Below are positions 26,510 to 35,956 of a stretch of DNA of 64,000 nucleotides, one piece after another. Below the pieces are notes generated by a model. It was not told the origin of the DNA and did not search any database. It was given only the letters and a program-made list of their open reading frames with translations. The translations under genes and the position numbers were made by a program. Every line of letters starts with the position of its first letter. Within the stretch, counting starts at the first letter, position 1. The stretch lies in contig NZ_JABJVM010000009.1 of assembly GCF_013820765.1 (NCBI RefSeq), positions 1 to 64,000 of the forward strand. Reading direction: 5' to 3'. This stretch comes from Paenilisteria rustica (GTDB lineage Bacteria; Bacillota; Bacilli; Lactobacillales; Listeriaceae).

Positions 26510-27651
26510 TGACGAAGCTACTCATTGCAGTCACAGCGGATATCAGTGTACGGCTTTTGAATGGGCAACTAGATTACTTGGTACGGCAGGGATTTGATGT
26601 TCACCTAGTAGTGGCAAAAGGAGAAAGTTCAGAGGCGTTGAAACGAGGTGGTCGAGTGACAGTACATCATGTGGCAATGGCGCGGGAAATATCGGTTTGG
26701 AAAGACATGAAAGCATTGATCCAGATGATTCGTGTTTTCCGAAAAGTACGGCCGGACATATCGAATGTGGGGACGCCAAAAGCGGCTTTGTTAGGAAGTA
26801 TCGCGGCATTCCTCACGCAAACGAAAACGCGGATTTATACGTTACGCGGATTGCGAATGGAAACAGCGACAGGCAAACTTCGAACATTATTGTGGCTGAT
26901 CGAGCAGCTGATTATTGGTTTGTCCACGAAAGTAATAGCGATTAGTCCGAGTTTGATTACGACATGTAAAGCGTTGCAGATTCAAGGAACTTCCAAGATG
27001 CAAGTTTTAGGAAAAGGGAGCAGTAACGGGATTCATTTGGCAGACTTTACAGTGAAACGCCAAGAAACAGTTCGCTATGTTTTCGATAAATCGCAATTTG
27101 TGATTGGGTTTACAGGCAGAATTACGAAAGACAAGGGAATCGAAGAGTTAATCGCCGCTTTTCTTGCCGCAGAAGACATGAATTTATTATTAGTAGGCGA
27201 TTTCGACGACCAACACGGCTTGAAAAAAGAGACGGTGGATATGATTCGAAGCCATCCGAATATTCATGTCACAGGCTTCCTTCCGAATCCTGCGCCCTAT
27301 TACAACATGATGGATGTCTTTGTGATTCCGTCTTACCGCGAAGGTTTTTCGAACGTTTGTTTAGAGGCGGCGGCGGCAGGACTTGCGGTGATTGGCACAG
27401 ATGTGACAGGGATAAGAGATGCGATGGTGGATCAAGAAACCGGCATACTCATTCCAGCACGATCCAGCTCGGCGATTCAAGCAGCGATTACTACGCTAAA
27501 AAACGATGAAACTTTGCGAGAACGTTATGCTTTTAACGGCAAAAAACGCGTCATTTTGGAGTTCCAATCTGAGCAGATGTGGGAGCGAATGAAAGACGTG
27601 TATTTAAAAGGGGGAGAAGCGAATGTATGGGCACATAAAGCAAGTTCTTGA
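26509..27651 (+). CDS. GT4-like glycosyltransferase B (island 1)
   Basis: A 380-aa EpsD/PglA-like glycosyltransferase. N-terminal KLLIAVTADISVRLLNGQL and RPDISNVGTPKAALLGSI; C-terminal GFTGRITKDKGIEELIAAF, LLVGDFDD, and PSYREGFSNVCLEAAAAGLAVIGTDVTG with the E-x7-E motif. ATG at 26509 overlaps the previous stop (GTGATGACG); an upstream GTG at 26506 is also possible. The gene overlaps the next by 29 nt. Likely adds a HexNAc to the lipid-linked unit. Paralogue at 55569. Confidence 0.86.
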   Translation: MTKLLIAVTADISVRLLNGQLDYLVRQGFDVHLVVAKGESSEALKRGGRVTVHHVAMAREISVWKDMKALIQMIRVFRKVRPDISNVGTPKAALLGSIAAFLTQTKTRIYTLRGLRMETATGKLRTLLWLIEQLIIGLSTKVIAISPSLITTCKALQIQGTSKMQVLGKGSSNGIHLADFTVKRQETVRYVFDKSQFVIGFTGRITKDKGIEELIAAFLAAEDMNLLLVGDFDDQHGLKKETVDMIRSHPNIHVTGFLPNPAPYYNMMDVFVIPSYREGFSNVCLEAAAAGLAVIGTDVTGIRDAMVDQETGILIPARSSSAIQAAITTLKNDETLRERYAFNGKKRVILEFQSEQMWERMKDVYLKGGEANVWAHKASS

Positions 27652-28225
27652 TATTTTAGGAGCGTGTATCTGTCTTCTGATTTTTTCAATGCCACTCTTA
27701 TTGATCAGTCTAGCGTTGTTCGCGACACAAAGGCATGTTTTATATAAGCAACAACGCGTTGGAAAAGAAGATCACATTTTTTGGATCTACAAATTTCAAA
27801 CGATGACCGATGCGCGGGATGAACAAGGCGTACTTTTGCCAGATGAACAACGGATTACAAAACTAGGAAATTTTTTGCGAAAGACAAGTTTAGATGAGTT
27901 GCCGCAATGTTGGAATGTTTTAAAAGGGGATATGAGTTTTATTGGGCCGCGGCCGTTACTTGTGGAATATTTGGAACTCTATTCGGAAGAGGAAAGAAGA
28001 CGGCATCTTGTGAAACCTGGGATGACGGGACTGGCGCAAATGAACGGACGCAATGCGATTAGTTGGCAGGAGAAATTCGTCTGGGATATACGCTATGTGG
28101 AACGGCTATCAATCCAACAAGACATCCACATCTTGGTGCGCACGATAAAAAAAGTACTGTTCATCGAAGATATTGCACGAGACGGTTACGCGACAACGCC
28201 ACCATTTGAAGGTAGCAAAAAGTAA
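27623..28225 (+). CDS. Initiating sugar-1-phosphate transferase, PglC/EpsL type (island 1)
   Basis: A 200-aa monotopic phosphoglycosyl transferase. A hydrophobic re-entrant segment lies at about residues 8-30, then YKQQRVGKEDHIFWIYKFQTMTD, FLRKTSLDELPQ, GDMSFIGPRPLL and MTGLAQMNGRN, the family core with the catalytic Asp-Glu dyad in LDELPQ. It moves a sugar-1-phosphate (probably the 4-acylamino-6-deoxy HexNAc) to undecaprenyl phosphate and so starts the repeat unit. It lacks the large membrane domain of WbaP. Confidence 0.9.
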   Translation: MYGHIKQVLDILGACICLLIFSMPLLLISLALFATQRHVLYKQQRVGKEDHIFWIYKFQTMTDARDEQGVLLPDEQRITKLGNFLRKTSLDELPQCWNVLKGDMSFIGPRPLLVEYLELYSEEERRRHLVKPGMTGLAQMNGRNAISWQEKFVWDIRYVERLSIQQDIHILVRTIKKVLFIEDIARDGYATTPPFEGSKK

Positions 28226-28241
28226 GGAGACGATGCAATCA

Positions 28242-29411
28242 ATGAAAAGAATTCCACTAGCCATTCCCCATATGGGTGGGAAAGAAATGGATTATATTAA
28301 AAAAGCATTTGCGGAAAATTGGATTGCACCAGTCGGCCCCAATGTAGATTTATTTGAAGAAAAGGTACGCGATTACACTGGTGCCGAATTTGCGACAGCT
28401 ACGAGTTCGGGAACAGCCGCGATTCACTTGGCGTTACAGTTGCTTGATGTGACGCAAGGAGATACCGTTTTTTGTCCAAGCTTCACGTTTGCTGCTTCGG
28501 CAAATCCGATTCATTATCAAGGCGCCCAAGCAGTATTCATTGATTCGGAGCTGGAGACTTGGAACATGTCACCAATTGCGCTGGAACGAGCTTTACTAGA
28601 TGCGAAACAAAACAATCAGTTACCAAAAGCTATCATCGTCGTGCATATTTACGGACAGCCTGCGAAAATGACGGAAATTATGGCGTTGGCCAAAGCCTAC
28701 AAAGTTCCCATTGTTGAAGATGCAGCCGAATCCCTGGGCTCGCTATACCAAGGCGTGCAAACAGGAACAATCGGTGATATCGGTATCTATTCTTTCAACG
28801 GGAATAAGATTATTACAACTTCTGGCGGTGGTATGCTAGTCTCGGCAAATGAAGCATGGGCACAAGAAGCCAAGTTCTTATCCGAACAAGCGAAAGATCC
28901 TGCCCCATATTATCAACACGAAAAAATTGGTTATAACTACCGACTAAGCAATGTTTCCGCAGGTATCGGTTGTGGTCAAATGGAAGTGTTACAGGAGCGG
29001 ATTAACCAGAAAAGGCTCATTTTTGAACGGTATAAGGAAGGATTTACGCGGTATATGGAAACGTTTAGTAATTTTCCACGTATTACATGCCAACAAGAAA
29101 TAGCTGGTACTTTTTCGAATCGCTGGTTGTCTACGATTCAAATGGAAGGAGTCCACCCGCTTCAATTGAAGGAAGCGTTGGATGCAGCTGGAATGGAAGG
29201 TCGTTTATTATGGAAGCCGCTTCACTTACAACCTGTTTTCCAGAAGAATCGCTTTTTTGCCGAAGATCCTAATGTCAATATAAGCAATGCGCAACGCCTG
29301 TTTGAAAGTGGTCTTTGTTTACCATCTGCGACTCAAATGACATCGAATGAACAGCATCGTGTCATTCAAACCGTCGCTAAATTCTTAATCCAAGCAGGTG
29401 AATCTAAGTGA
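28242..29411 (+). CDS. PLP-dependent sugar aminotransferase, DegT/PglE type (island 1)
   Basis: A 389-aa fold type I aminotransferase. Landmarks: IPLAIPHMGGKEMDYI and AENWIAPVGPNVD at the N-terminus, TSSGTAAIHLALQLL, EDAAESLGS, and the PLP lysine in SFNGNKIITTSGGG. PglE/PseC-like enzymes aminate the 4-keto sugar made by the dehydratase, matching its neighbours. ATG 28242 is 12 nt from AAGGAG; an ATG at 28233 is closer (3 nt), so the start is uncertain by 3 codons. It overlaps the next GTG by 4 nt. Confidence 0.9.
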   Translation: MKRIPLAIPHMGGKEMDYIKKAFAENWIAPVGPNVDLFEEKVRDYTGAEFATATSSGTAAIHLALQLLDVTQGDTVFCPSFTFAASANPIHYQGAQAVFIDSELETWNMSPIALERALLDAKQNNQLPKAIIVVHIYGQPAKMTEIMALAKAYKVPIVEDAAESLGSLYQGVQTGTIGDIGIYSFNGNKIITTSGGGMLVSANEAWAQEAKFLSEQAKDPAPYYQHEKIGYNYRLSNVSAGIGCGQMEVLQERINQKRLIFERYKEGFTRYMETFSNFPRITCQQEIAGTFSNRWLSTIQMEGVHPLQLKEALDAAGMEGRLLWKPLHLQPVFQKNRFFAEDPNVNISNAQRLFESGLCLPSATQMTSNEQHRVIQTVAKFLIQAGESK

Positions 29412-30841
29412 AATCCATTTCTAAAGAGCGACTCCTTGAATTTTCAGGTGTGACAGTCATTGGTCTTCTCTCGCTTTTTAGCTTCATTTTCATTAGTTTG
29501 CATGAGAGAGAACCAGGGTACGAACTGTTACCATTTTTGCCACTGTTGTTTCTCTTTGCAGCCAGTTTTGTCTTCGTTCGCTCGCTTGTCTACGATTTTA
29601 AAATGTTTAATCTCGTTTTTACGGCGCTTGCTTTTATGCGTTACGTTGTGCTTCCTTTTTTCATCGTGTACGCGAGTTATTATGGAGGCAGGTCGCCCGT
29701 ACCACCTATGGCACACAGCTATGACTTGGCTTTGAAACTCATGTTATACGAGCTTATCGTCGTGACTGTTGCGATTGTGATTTTTGATGCGATACGAAAA
29801 AAACGCAAACAGAAAAATCCATTACCTGAAAAAGCACTGACACGTAGTCCATCGATTTTTTTCTATATACTATTCGCGATCGTCGGTTTTCTAGGCGTGT
29901 TCATTGTGCCAGGCGCCTTAAATAGTATATCGTTTCTCATACCGACGGACCGGGTTGTCGGTGTTCTCCAAACATTATCTCTTCCATCTTACTTCGCACT
30001 ATACATGTTTATGATTGCGAAACAAATTGTTGCACTCTTGATTATCTGGGTTTGTTGTGAAAAATATAAGGCACAAGGGCAGGTGTATTATGTGTATGCC
30101 GCGGTTGCCGTGATGGTGTTGAATATCGGTATCTTTGCAGGGACGAATCGAACGGATATCATTCTCTGCACAATCACATCCCTGTTTGTCTTCAAGAAAC
30201 TATTTCCAAGCCATTTCAAAAAAGCAGCCATTCTCATCGTTTCTGTTGTAACATTCGTCGTTGTACTGATTGCGTCTGTTCGGCAAATCGTATCTGTGTC
30301 AGGTGAGGCTAGCCAATTGATTGATTTCACGGACACGATGCAAGTCTACCTTGGCGGGCCATACAATGTGGCGATGGCCATCGAAATGAAAAGCATGTTT
30401 CCCGAGGCTAGCCATTTGTCTGTCTTGTTCTATGATATTTTTAGGCCGATGATCGGTGTCAATATCTTCATTAAGGATTTGCCAATTGACTTCTCCGTTT
30501 TGTACTTCAATGAGCGCTATTTCTTTAAAGATAACGTATCGCAAATCTTACCAATGATTGGACAAGGAAATCTCTACTTCGGTTATCTCTTTGCGCCACT
30601 TATTACAGTTAGTTTTGTGGCTTTGGCTTACTTTTTCCAATCACAAATTGAGCGTGTCGGAAACCTTGAACTCGTCTATTTTTTGACTATTTCAACCGCA
30701 CGTATCGGTTTCTTGATGGGGCAGAACACAATGAATCTGGTGAATGATATCAGTTATAACCTCGTTTTATTCCTGCTCATTTACTTTTTAAATCAAAAAA
30801 TCATCTATAAACGTAAACAAAGGAGCTCCTTATATGAATAA
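29408..30841 (+). CDS. Wzy-like polysaccharide polymerase (island 1)
   Basis: A 477-aa polytopic membrane protein with about 10-12 hydrophobic segments and large hydrophilic loops (for example FTDTMQVYLGGPYNVAMA and the DRVVGVLQ loop). The layout, operon place and strong similarity to 58476-59906 fit an O-antigen/EPS polymerase that joins flipped repeat units outside the membrane. Sequence families for Wzy are poorly conserved, so this rests on topology and context. Starts at GTG overlapping the aminotransferase stop. Confidence 0.8.
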   Translation: MKSISKERLLEFSGVTVIGLLSLFSFIFISLHEREPGYELLPFLPLLFLFAASFVFVRSLVYDFKMFNLVFTALAFMRYVVLPFFIVYASYYGGRSPVPPMAHSYDLALKLMLYELIVVTVAIVIFDAIRKKRKQKNPLPEKALTRSPSIFFYILFAIVGFLGVFIVPGALNSISFLIPTDRVVGVLQTLSLPSYFALYMFMIAKQIVALLIIWVCCEKYKAQGQVYYVYAAVAVMVLNIGIFAGTNRTDIILCTITSLFVFKKLFPSHFKKAAILIVSVVTFVVVLIASVRQIVSVSGEASQLIDFTDTMQVYLGGPYNVAMAIEMKSMFPEASHLSVLFYDIFRPMIGVNIFIKDLPIDFSVLYFNERYFFKDNVSQILPMIGQGNLYFGYLFAPLITVSFVALAYFFQSQIERVGNLELVYFLTISTARIGFLMGQNTMNLVNDISYNLVLFLLIYFLNQKIIYKRKQRSSLYE

Positions 30842-31370
30842 AAAATTAGACCAAGCCGGCCGTTTTCTTCGGTATTCGGTACCCATTCACTTGATTAATT
30901 TGATCACAGCTATCTTGCCTAATTGCACGCCAACCGTTGCAATTAGGGGCTTCTTGATGCGCCCGTTCTTCAAAAAATGCGGCAAAGGTTTTCGAATCGC
31001 GAGTGGGGTCATCATCAATAATCCCGAACGCATTGAAATCGGAGATAATGTTTATATCGCACATAATAATTGGATAAATGGCGTCGGTGGTCTGAAAATT
31101 GATACCAATGTTCGAATCGGTCCGATGAGCGTGATTGTCACCTCCCAACACGCGTTTCTAAATGGCAAAATGACGAGCGGTTATATCCCGGCTCCCGTCC
31201 GGATTCATTCAGGTTGTTGGATAGCCAGCAAAGCAGTCATTACCGATGGCGTCGAAATTGGCGCGGATTCACTTGTTGCAGCAGGTGCAGTCGTGACGAA
31301 ATCGTTTCCTGCGAAAAGTAAAATAGGCGGCGTCCCAGCGAAGCTCATTGGAAAACCAGGCGATGCTTAG
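30834..31370 (+). CDS. Hexapeptide-repeat O-acyltransferase, WcaF/CysE type (island 1)
   Basis: A 178-aa left-handed beta-helix protein. Hexapeptide units run from about residue 50: FRIASGVIINNPERIEIGDNVYIAHN, NVRIGPMSVIVTS, and the C-terminal IGADSLVAAGAVVTKSFP...GGVPAKLIG typical of the maltose-acetyltransferase/WcaF group. Likely O-acetylates a sugar in the repeat unit using acetyl-CoA. It overlaps wzy and wzx, showing tight coupling. Paralogue at 59899. Confidence 0.86.
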   Translation: MNKKLDQAGRFLRYSVPIHLINLITAILPNCTPTVAIRGFLMRPFFKKCGKGFRIASGVIINNPERIEIGDNVYIAHNNWINGVGGLKIDTNVRIGPMSVIVTSQHAFLNGKMTSGYIPAPVRIHSGCWIASKAVITDGVEIGADSLVAAGAVVTKSFPAKSKIGGVPAKLIGKPGDA

Positions 31371-32616
31371 GGCGCTTCGAAATATCGCTAAAAATGCATA
31401 TGGTATCACAATAATCAAAAAAGGCATCGTCATCATCACGGGCTTGCTATCGATGATTCTCCTTACCCGCTTTCTGGGTCCTGAATTAAAAGGAGAATAC
31501 AGTTATCTTTTTAACTTGGTGACGATTGGGACCACGGTGTTAAATCTAGGTATTTCGCTCGTATATCCAGAATATAAGAGAAAAGGGCGCGATTATCGGA
31601 ATGTGTTTATCACATTGTCCCTACTCCAATTTATACTATACATTGCGATGTCACTCCTGTTTTTCTTCCTATCCGGAATGGGAAACTACGGTCTTGTCGC
31701 GATTCTTATCTCTGTCAGTATTTTGAACCTACAGCTTTCCCAATTGAATTTGATAGAGGATATTCGGTCACATAGTATCATTACGATTATCGGCGCCGTG
31801 TCTAATCTTCTTTTCACGGTCCTCTTATTCTACTTTTTCAACAGTAACGTGAGTCTGGTCTTAGTGGTCTTTCTCATCAAAAATGTGATTTTAATTGGCT
31901 TCACACTCCAAGTACTCCTGAAAAACTTCCATTTTGGCGGCTCGAAAAAAGCGTTCCAAGGTATTTTAGTGGCTGGTATGTTGCCGATGCTGACGACGTT
32001 TCTGATCTCGATTAACTACCGAATTGATATCGTGTTACTCGGCTGGATGGATGTTCCGTTCTATGACATTGGACTCTATAGTACCGGCGTGCAATTGGCC
32101 GAATACGCGTGGATGATTCCAGATATTTTTAAAGAAGTTATGTTGCATAAAAATGCAAGACGCGATGATATCAACGCTTTACTATTCTCGCTTCGGATGG
32201 CGACAATCTCCGTGCTTTTCTTCGGACTGCTTATGATTATAGGCGGCAAGTGGCTCATTGCCTTTATGTTTGGCGCAAGTTTCAGCGGTGCCTACAGCAT
32301 CACGGTCCTGATGTTTTTGGCGGTCCCTGCAATGGTATACACGAAAATTATCGGGACGTTGTTCATCGCAAACGGGAAATGGCGTTTCTACTTTGTGACG
32401 CTACTCATCACGGTTTTACTGAACATCGCCCTCAATTTTGCGCTTGTGCCATTCTTTGGAACGATTGGTTCTGCGCTTGCATCGATTGTTTCCTATAGCA
32501 TTTCCGGCGGGGTTTTCCTCATTTGGCTAATCCGAAATACCGAAGCGAAGTGGTACGACGCGATACTCATCAAAAAACAAGATGTTGTGCAGATACGACA
32601 AATTATGAAGAGATAA
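31363..32616 (+). CDS. Wzx flippase, MOP superfamily (island 1)
   Basis: A 417-aa membrane protein of the MATE/Wzx class with about 12 predicted helices, beginning IAKNAYGITIIKKGIVIITGLLSMILLTRFLGPELKGEY in the family style (pieces: KKGIVIITG, RFLGPELKGEY). It would flip the lipid-linked repeat unit. ATG 31363 overlaps the acyltransferase stop by 8 nt, mirroring the island 2 arrangement; TTG at 31348 is an alternative. Unlike its paralogue at 60423, it ends after the transporter domain with no acetyltransferase attached. Confidence 0.85.
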   Translation: MLRALRNIAKNAYGITIIKKGIVIITGLLSMILLTRFLGPELKGEYSYLFNLVTIGTTVLNLGISLVYPEYKRKGRDYRNVFITLSLLQFILYIAMSLLFFFLSGMGNYGLVAILISVSILNLQLSQLNLIEDIRSHSIITIIGAVSNLLFTVLLFYFFNSNVSLVLVVFLIKNVILIGFTLQVLLKNFHFGGSKKAFQGILVAGMLPMLTTFLISINYRIDIVLLGWMDVPFYDIGLYSTGVQLAEYAWMIPDIFKEVMLHKNARRDDINALLFSLRMATISVLFFGLLMIIGGKWLIAFMFGASFSGAYSITVLMFLAVPAMVYTKIIGTLFIANGKWRFYFVTLLITVLLNIALNFALVPFFGTIGSALASIVSYSISGGVFLIWLIRNTEAKWYDAILIKKQDVVQIRQIMKR

Positions 32617-32635
32617 AGGAGAACGAATCGATACT

Positions 32636-33304
32636 ATGGATATAAAACTTATTTTCCAAACGATAAAAAGAAATAGTCGACTGATTATCATGCTAGCTTG
32701 TGCAGGATTGTTACTAGCAGGCACGCTGACTTTCTTCGTCATTCCAAAAGGATATAGCGCGACGACCCAAATTTTGGTCACACAGGCAAAGGAAACCGAC
32801 AATGCACAAAGTTCCGAGGTGCAGGCGAATATTCAGATGGTAAACACCTACTCTGTCATTTTAAAAAGCAAGCAGCTCCTGAAAGAAGTGGCGAAAGTAT
32901 ACCCCCAATATACATCCAATGATATTGCCAAAATGATGATGGTGACCAGTGATTCCAACTCGCAAGTCATCAATCTCAAAGTGAATAACAAAGACCCACA
33001 CGTCGCGGTGGATATTGCGAATACCGTGAGTAGTATGTTTGTGGATTATACGAGTGATTTGATTAAGTCGAATAACGTCTCGATTCTGTCCAAAGCTTAC
33101 ATGGAAGATAGCGCCAAACCATCGAGTCCGAATCATAACATGCATCTGGCGATTGGCTTACTCGCAGCTTTATTCCTCAGTTTTATCATCATTGTACTAA
33201 AAGAAGTGTTTGATAACACGATTAAAACGCAAGATGAAATTGAACAACTATTAAGACTACCGATTTTAGGAACGGTTAATCAAATAGAGAAGGGAAATAA
33301 ATAA
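32636..33304 (+). CDS. Chain-length regulator/BY-kinase modulator, Wzz/YveK type (island 1)
   Basis: A 222-aa protein with an N-terminal membrane segment (about 18-40), an extracytoplasmic domain (SATTQILVTQAKETDN, NIQMVNTYSVILKSKQ), the proline-rich PSSPNH motif, and a second membrane segment (about 170-190). It is the CpsC/CapA partner that activates the cytoplasmic tyrosine kinase and sets polymer length. Its stop overlaps the kinase ATG by one base. In island 2 the equivalent pair lies at the front of the operon. Confidence 0.9.
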   Translation: MDIKLIFQTIKRNSRLIIMLACAGLLLAGTLTFFVIPKGYSATTQILVTQAKETDNAQSSEVQANIQMVNTYSVILKSKQLLKEVAKVYPQYTSNDIAKMMMVTSDSNSQVINLKVNNKDPHVAVDIANTVSSMFVDYTSDLIKSNNVSILSKAYMEDSAKPSSPNHNMHLAIGLLAALFLSFIIIVLKEVFDNTIKTQDEIEQLLRLPILGTVNQIEKGNK

Positions 33305-34005
33305 TGCCACTTAAACTAAGGTCAAAGAAGAAGCAAAATATCTCGATTATGCAAAAAGAATCCAACTCGATTTCATCAGAGCAATTGCGTACCATACGAA
33401 CGAGCATTCAATTTGCCTCCACGGAACGGTTGCGCACGATGGTTGTCACCTCACCAGAACCAGGCGCGGGCAAGTCTTTTATCTCGATGAATCTGGCCAT
33501 TTCCTTTGCCGAACAGGGGAATAAAGTCTTGCTAATTGATGCAGATTTAAGACGGCCGACGGTACACACAACGTTGCGTCTTTCCAACGAACTAGGGCTC
33601 AGCAATTATCTCGCTGGACAAGGCAAGTTAGAAGCGTGCCTCCAAGAAATTACGATGCATGAAAATTTATTCGTGATTACCAGTGGCATTATTCCACCAA
33701 ACCCGGCGGAGCTACTATCTTCTAATAGGATGAAAGAGTTTGTACAAATCGTTTCGAATATGTTTGATATTGTGATATTTGATGCCCCACCAGTTTTGCC
33801 AGTTGTGGATCCGTTAATCATTGGCAATATGGTGGATGGTCTGATTTTAGTCTTGCGAAGTGAGCACACAGACCAAAGTGATGCGGTGCAGACATTAGAT
33901 AAGATTAAACAATCCAAAATTAAGATGATCGGCGCGGTGCTAAACGGTAGGAAAAATCGAGGCGATAGCTACAAAACGGTCTATTACACAAAAAATCAAA
34001 AGTAA
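33304..34005 (+). CDS. Bacterial tyrosine kinase, CapB/YwqD type (island 1)
   Basis: A 233-aa cytoplasmic BY-kinase. Walker A SPEPGAGKSF (about residues 50-60), Walker A' LLIDADLRRPT, and Walker B DIVIFDAPPVLP are all visible. The C-terminal tail has a tyrosine cluster (SYKTVYYT) that would be autophosphorylated. It acts with the Wzz-like protein in controlling polymerisation and export. No CpsB/YwqE-type phosphatase gene is present in the operon. Confidence 0.92.
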   Translation: MPLKLRSKKKQNISIMQKESNSISSEQLRTIRTSIQFASTERLRTMVVTSPEPGAGKSFISMNLAISFAEQGNKVLLIDADLRRPTVHTTLRLSNELGLSNYLAGQGKLEACLQEITMHENLFVITSGIIPPNPAELLSSNRMKEFVQIVSNMFDIVIFDAPPVLPVVDPLIIGNMVDGLILVLRSEHTDQSDAVQTLDKIKQSKIKMIGAVLNGRKNRGDSYKTVYYTKNQK

Positions 34006-35019
34006 ATGAGAAAAGGTAGGGAAAGCCTCTTGAAAAACGGTTATTTCGTCCTATCCCTGGATTTTGAATTACGATGGGGAAGCTATGCTTGGGACACAAA
34101 TCACGTATACGATACCAATATTTTAGGTGCGAGAAAAGCGATTCCAGATATGCTCCGAACCTTTGAGGCGTATCAGATTCACGCTACTTGGGCGACGGTG
34201 GGTGCGTTATTTGCACCATCCAAAATGGCGATTTCCAAATTGAATGAGCAGTATTTCGATGATAAATCAGTGTCGCACATGTCTCCCTTTCTGAAAGAAT
34301 GTACAACGCTTGGTGAAAATGAGTCGGAAGATCCTTCCCACTATGCGCTTTCTTTGATTGAGCAAATAAGTGCGACAGAGCACCAAGAAATAGGGCTGCA
34401 TACATTCTCCCATTTTTACTGTCTCGATAATAAGAATGCAGAGGAAACGTTTGAAAAGGATACGCGAGCGGCACTGGCAATGATGGAGGCGCAAAATATT
34501 CAGCCTAAGAGTTTTATTTTTCCACGTAATCAATTTCATCCAGGCTTGTTGGAGGTATTAAAGAAGCACGGATTGGATGTTGTTCGTGGGAATGAAAAGC
34601 ACCATTTATATCGTGAACGAGAAGGGCGTGAAAGCAAGCTACATCGTGCATTGAGGCTGATGGATGCATATGTTAATATTTCGGGGTATCATACTTTTTC
34701 GCCTGAATCTTGTTTGGATCAAGGCATGGTGAATATTCCTTCTAGTCGTTTTTTAAGGCCATATGCGAAACCAACGCGTTATTTAGAATCGCTGAAGTTG
34801 CATCGTATTAAAAAAGCAATGCGCCACGCCAGTAAGCACGGAGAGGTTTTCCATCTCTGGTTTCACCCGCATAATTTTGGTGCGAACATGGAAGCTAATA
34901 TAAAAATGTTACAAGAAATCTGTCAGTATTATGAAGACTTGCAAAATGAGTTTGGCTTTGAGAGCGTGACGATGCAAGAATTGGCTGAAAAAGTGAGAAG
35001 AAAGGAAGTCACCGCATGA
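34006..35019 (+). CDS. Polysaccharide deacetylase-like (NodB-fold) protein (island 1)
   Basis: A 337-aa cytoplasmic protein without a signal peptide. NodB-type features: SLDFELRW with D19 as a candidate catalytic/metal residue, H132 and H136 in LHTFSHFY, IFPRNQFHP, and HLWFHPHNFG near the end. Such proteins in glycan loci deacetylate N-acetyl groups on nucleotide or lipid-linked sugars. The ATG directly follows the kinase stop; TTG at 34030 is an alternative. It overlaps the formyltransferase-like gene by 4 nt and has no counterpart in island 2, so the two likely act together on the island 1 sugar. Confidence 0.78.
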   Translation: MRKGRESLLKNGYFVLSLDFELRWGSYAWDTNHVYDTNILGARKAIPDMLRTFEAYQIHATWATVGALFAPSKMAISKLNEQYFDDKSVSHMSPFLKECTTLGENESEDPSHYALSLIEQISATEHQEIGLHTFSHFYCLDNKNAEETFEKDTRAALAMMEAQNIQPKSFIFPRNQFHPGLLEVLKKHGLDVVRGNEKHHLYREREGRESKLHRALRLMDAYVNISGYHTFSPESCLDQGMVNIPSSRFLRPYAKPTRYLESLKLHRIKKAMRHASKHGEVFHLWFHPHNFGANMEANIKMLQEICQYYEDLQNEFGFESVTMQELAEKVRRKEVTA

Positions 35020-35783
35020 AAATTATGATGCTTGCAGGAAACAAATCGAGTAGTCATCTCGTCTACCAAAAAATCAACAAAACGTCTCCAATCAGCACGG
35101 TTGTGATGGAGGGCTCGTTATCCAAAAAAGGGATGCTTAAAATGCGACGAAAGCGTTTAGGGCTCCGAACGGTTGTAGGGCAAGTGCTATTTCAACTTGT
35201 GTGTCTGCCCATTTTAAAACGTGCGGCGCGAGGTCGAACACAACAAATCATTCGTAACGAAGCGTTAGATATGGCGCCAATACCAGAATCTGAAATACAG
35301 CGAGTATCGTCTATTAATGACGAGGAAACGATAGCAGCCATCCAATTAGAGGCACCGGATTTAATCTTAGTATGTGGAACGAGGATTATCAGTAAGCAAG
35401 TGTTAGAAGCAACAGGAGCGCCTTTTGTGAATATCCATGCGGGGATTACACCTTATTACAGAGGCAGTCATGGTGGCTATTGGGCACTGGTCAAGCAGGA
35501 TAAAAGAAATTGTGGCGTGACATTACATTACATTGATACTGGAATCGACACGGGTAACATTATTGCACAAGAAAAAATTTCCGTGACGTCAAAAGATAAT
35601 TTTGTTACCTATCCATACTTGCAATTGGCAAAGGGAATCCAGTTGCTACAACGATTTCTTTTGGAGAATAAAACGGAGGCAATAACGCCAAAAATAGCGG
35701 ACAAAGATAGGAAAGGTCATGTTTTTTATCATCCGACGCTGTTTCAGTATTTACATTTTAGAAAACGATTGAAAGTGAAGTAA
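35016..35783 (+). CDS. Formyltransferase-like protein, possible sugar N-formyltransferase (island 1)
   Basis: A 255-aa protein with a formyltransferase catalytic core. N139 and H141 lie in FVNIHAGITPYYRG and D178 in IDTGIDTGN, matching the Asn-His-Asp triad of Fmt/PurN/ArnA-type enzymes that use N10-formyl-tetrahydrofolate. It lacks the Fmt C-terminal domain, so tRNA formylation is unlikely. As the last gene of an operon that builds a 4-amino sugar, N-formylation of that sugar is the best inference. A lipid- or polymer-level acceptor is possible. No counterpart in island 2. Confidence 0.72.
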   Translation: MKIMMLAGNKSSSHLVYQKINKTSPISTVVMEGSLSKKGMLKMRRKRLGLRTVVGQVLFQLVCLPILKRAARGRTQQIIRNEALDMAPIPESEIQRVSSINDEETIAAIQLEAPDLILVCGTRIISKQVLEATGAPFVNIHAGITPYYRGSHGGYWALVKQDKRNCGVTLHYIDTGIDTGNIIAQEKISVTSKDNFVTYPYLQLAKGIQLLQRFLLENKTEAITPKIADKDRKGHVFYHPTLFQYLHFRKRLKVK

Positions 35784-35802
35784 AGGAATGGCATGCTAAA
35801 TT

Positions 35803-35833
35803 GCAGGAATCTTTCGGGGTTTCTGTTTTTTTG
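35803..35833 (+). terminator. Terminator of island 1 EPS operon
   Basis: CAGGAATC pairs with GGGTTTCTG (one G-U pair or more) around a short loop, followed by T7. Confidence 0.55.
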
Positions 35834-35956
35834 TTTAAATTGTTCTAAAAAGGTGTATTTATAGTGTAGTGGTCTATTCGTTACAGATGGTGGTATTTGT
35901 GATAATATGGATACGTGACAAAATCTAAGGCAAAAAGAAAGCGGGGACTTTATACA

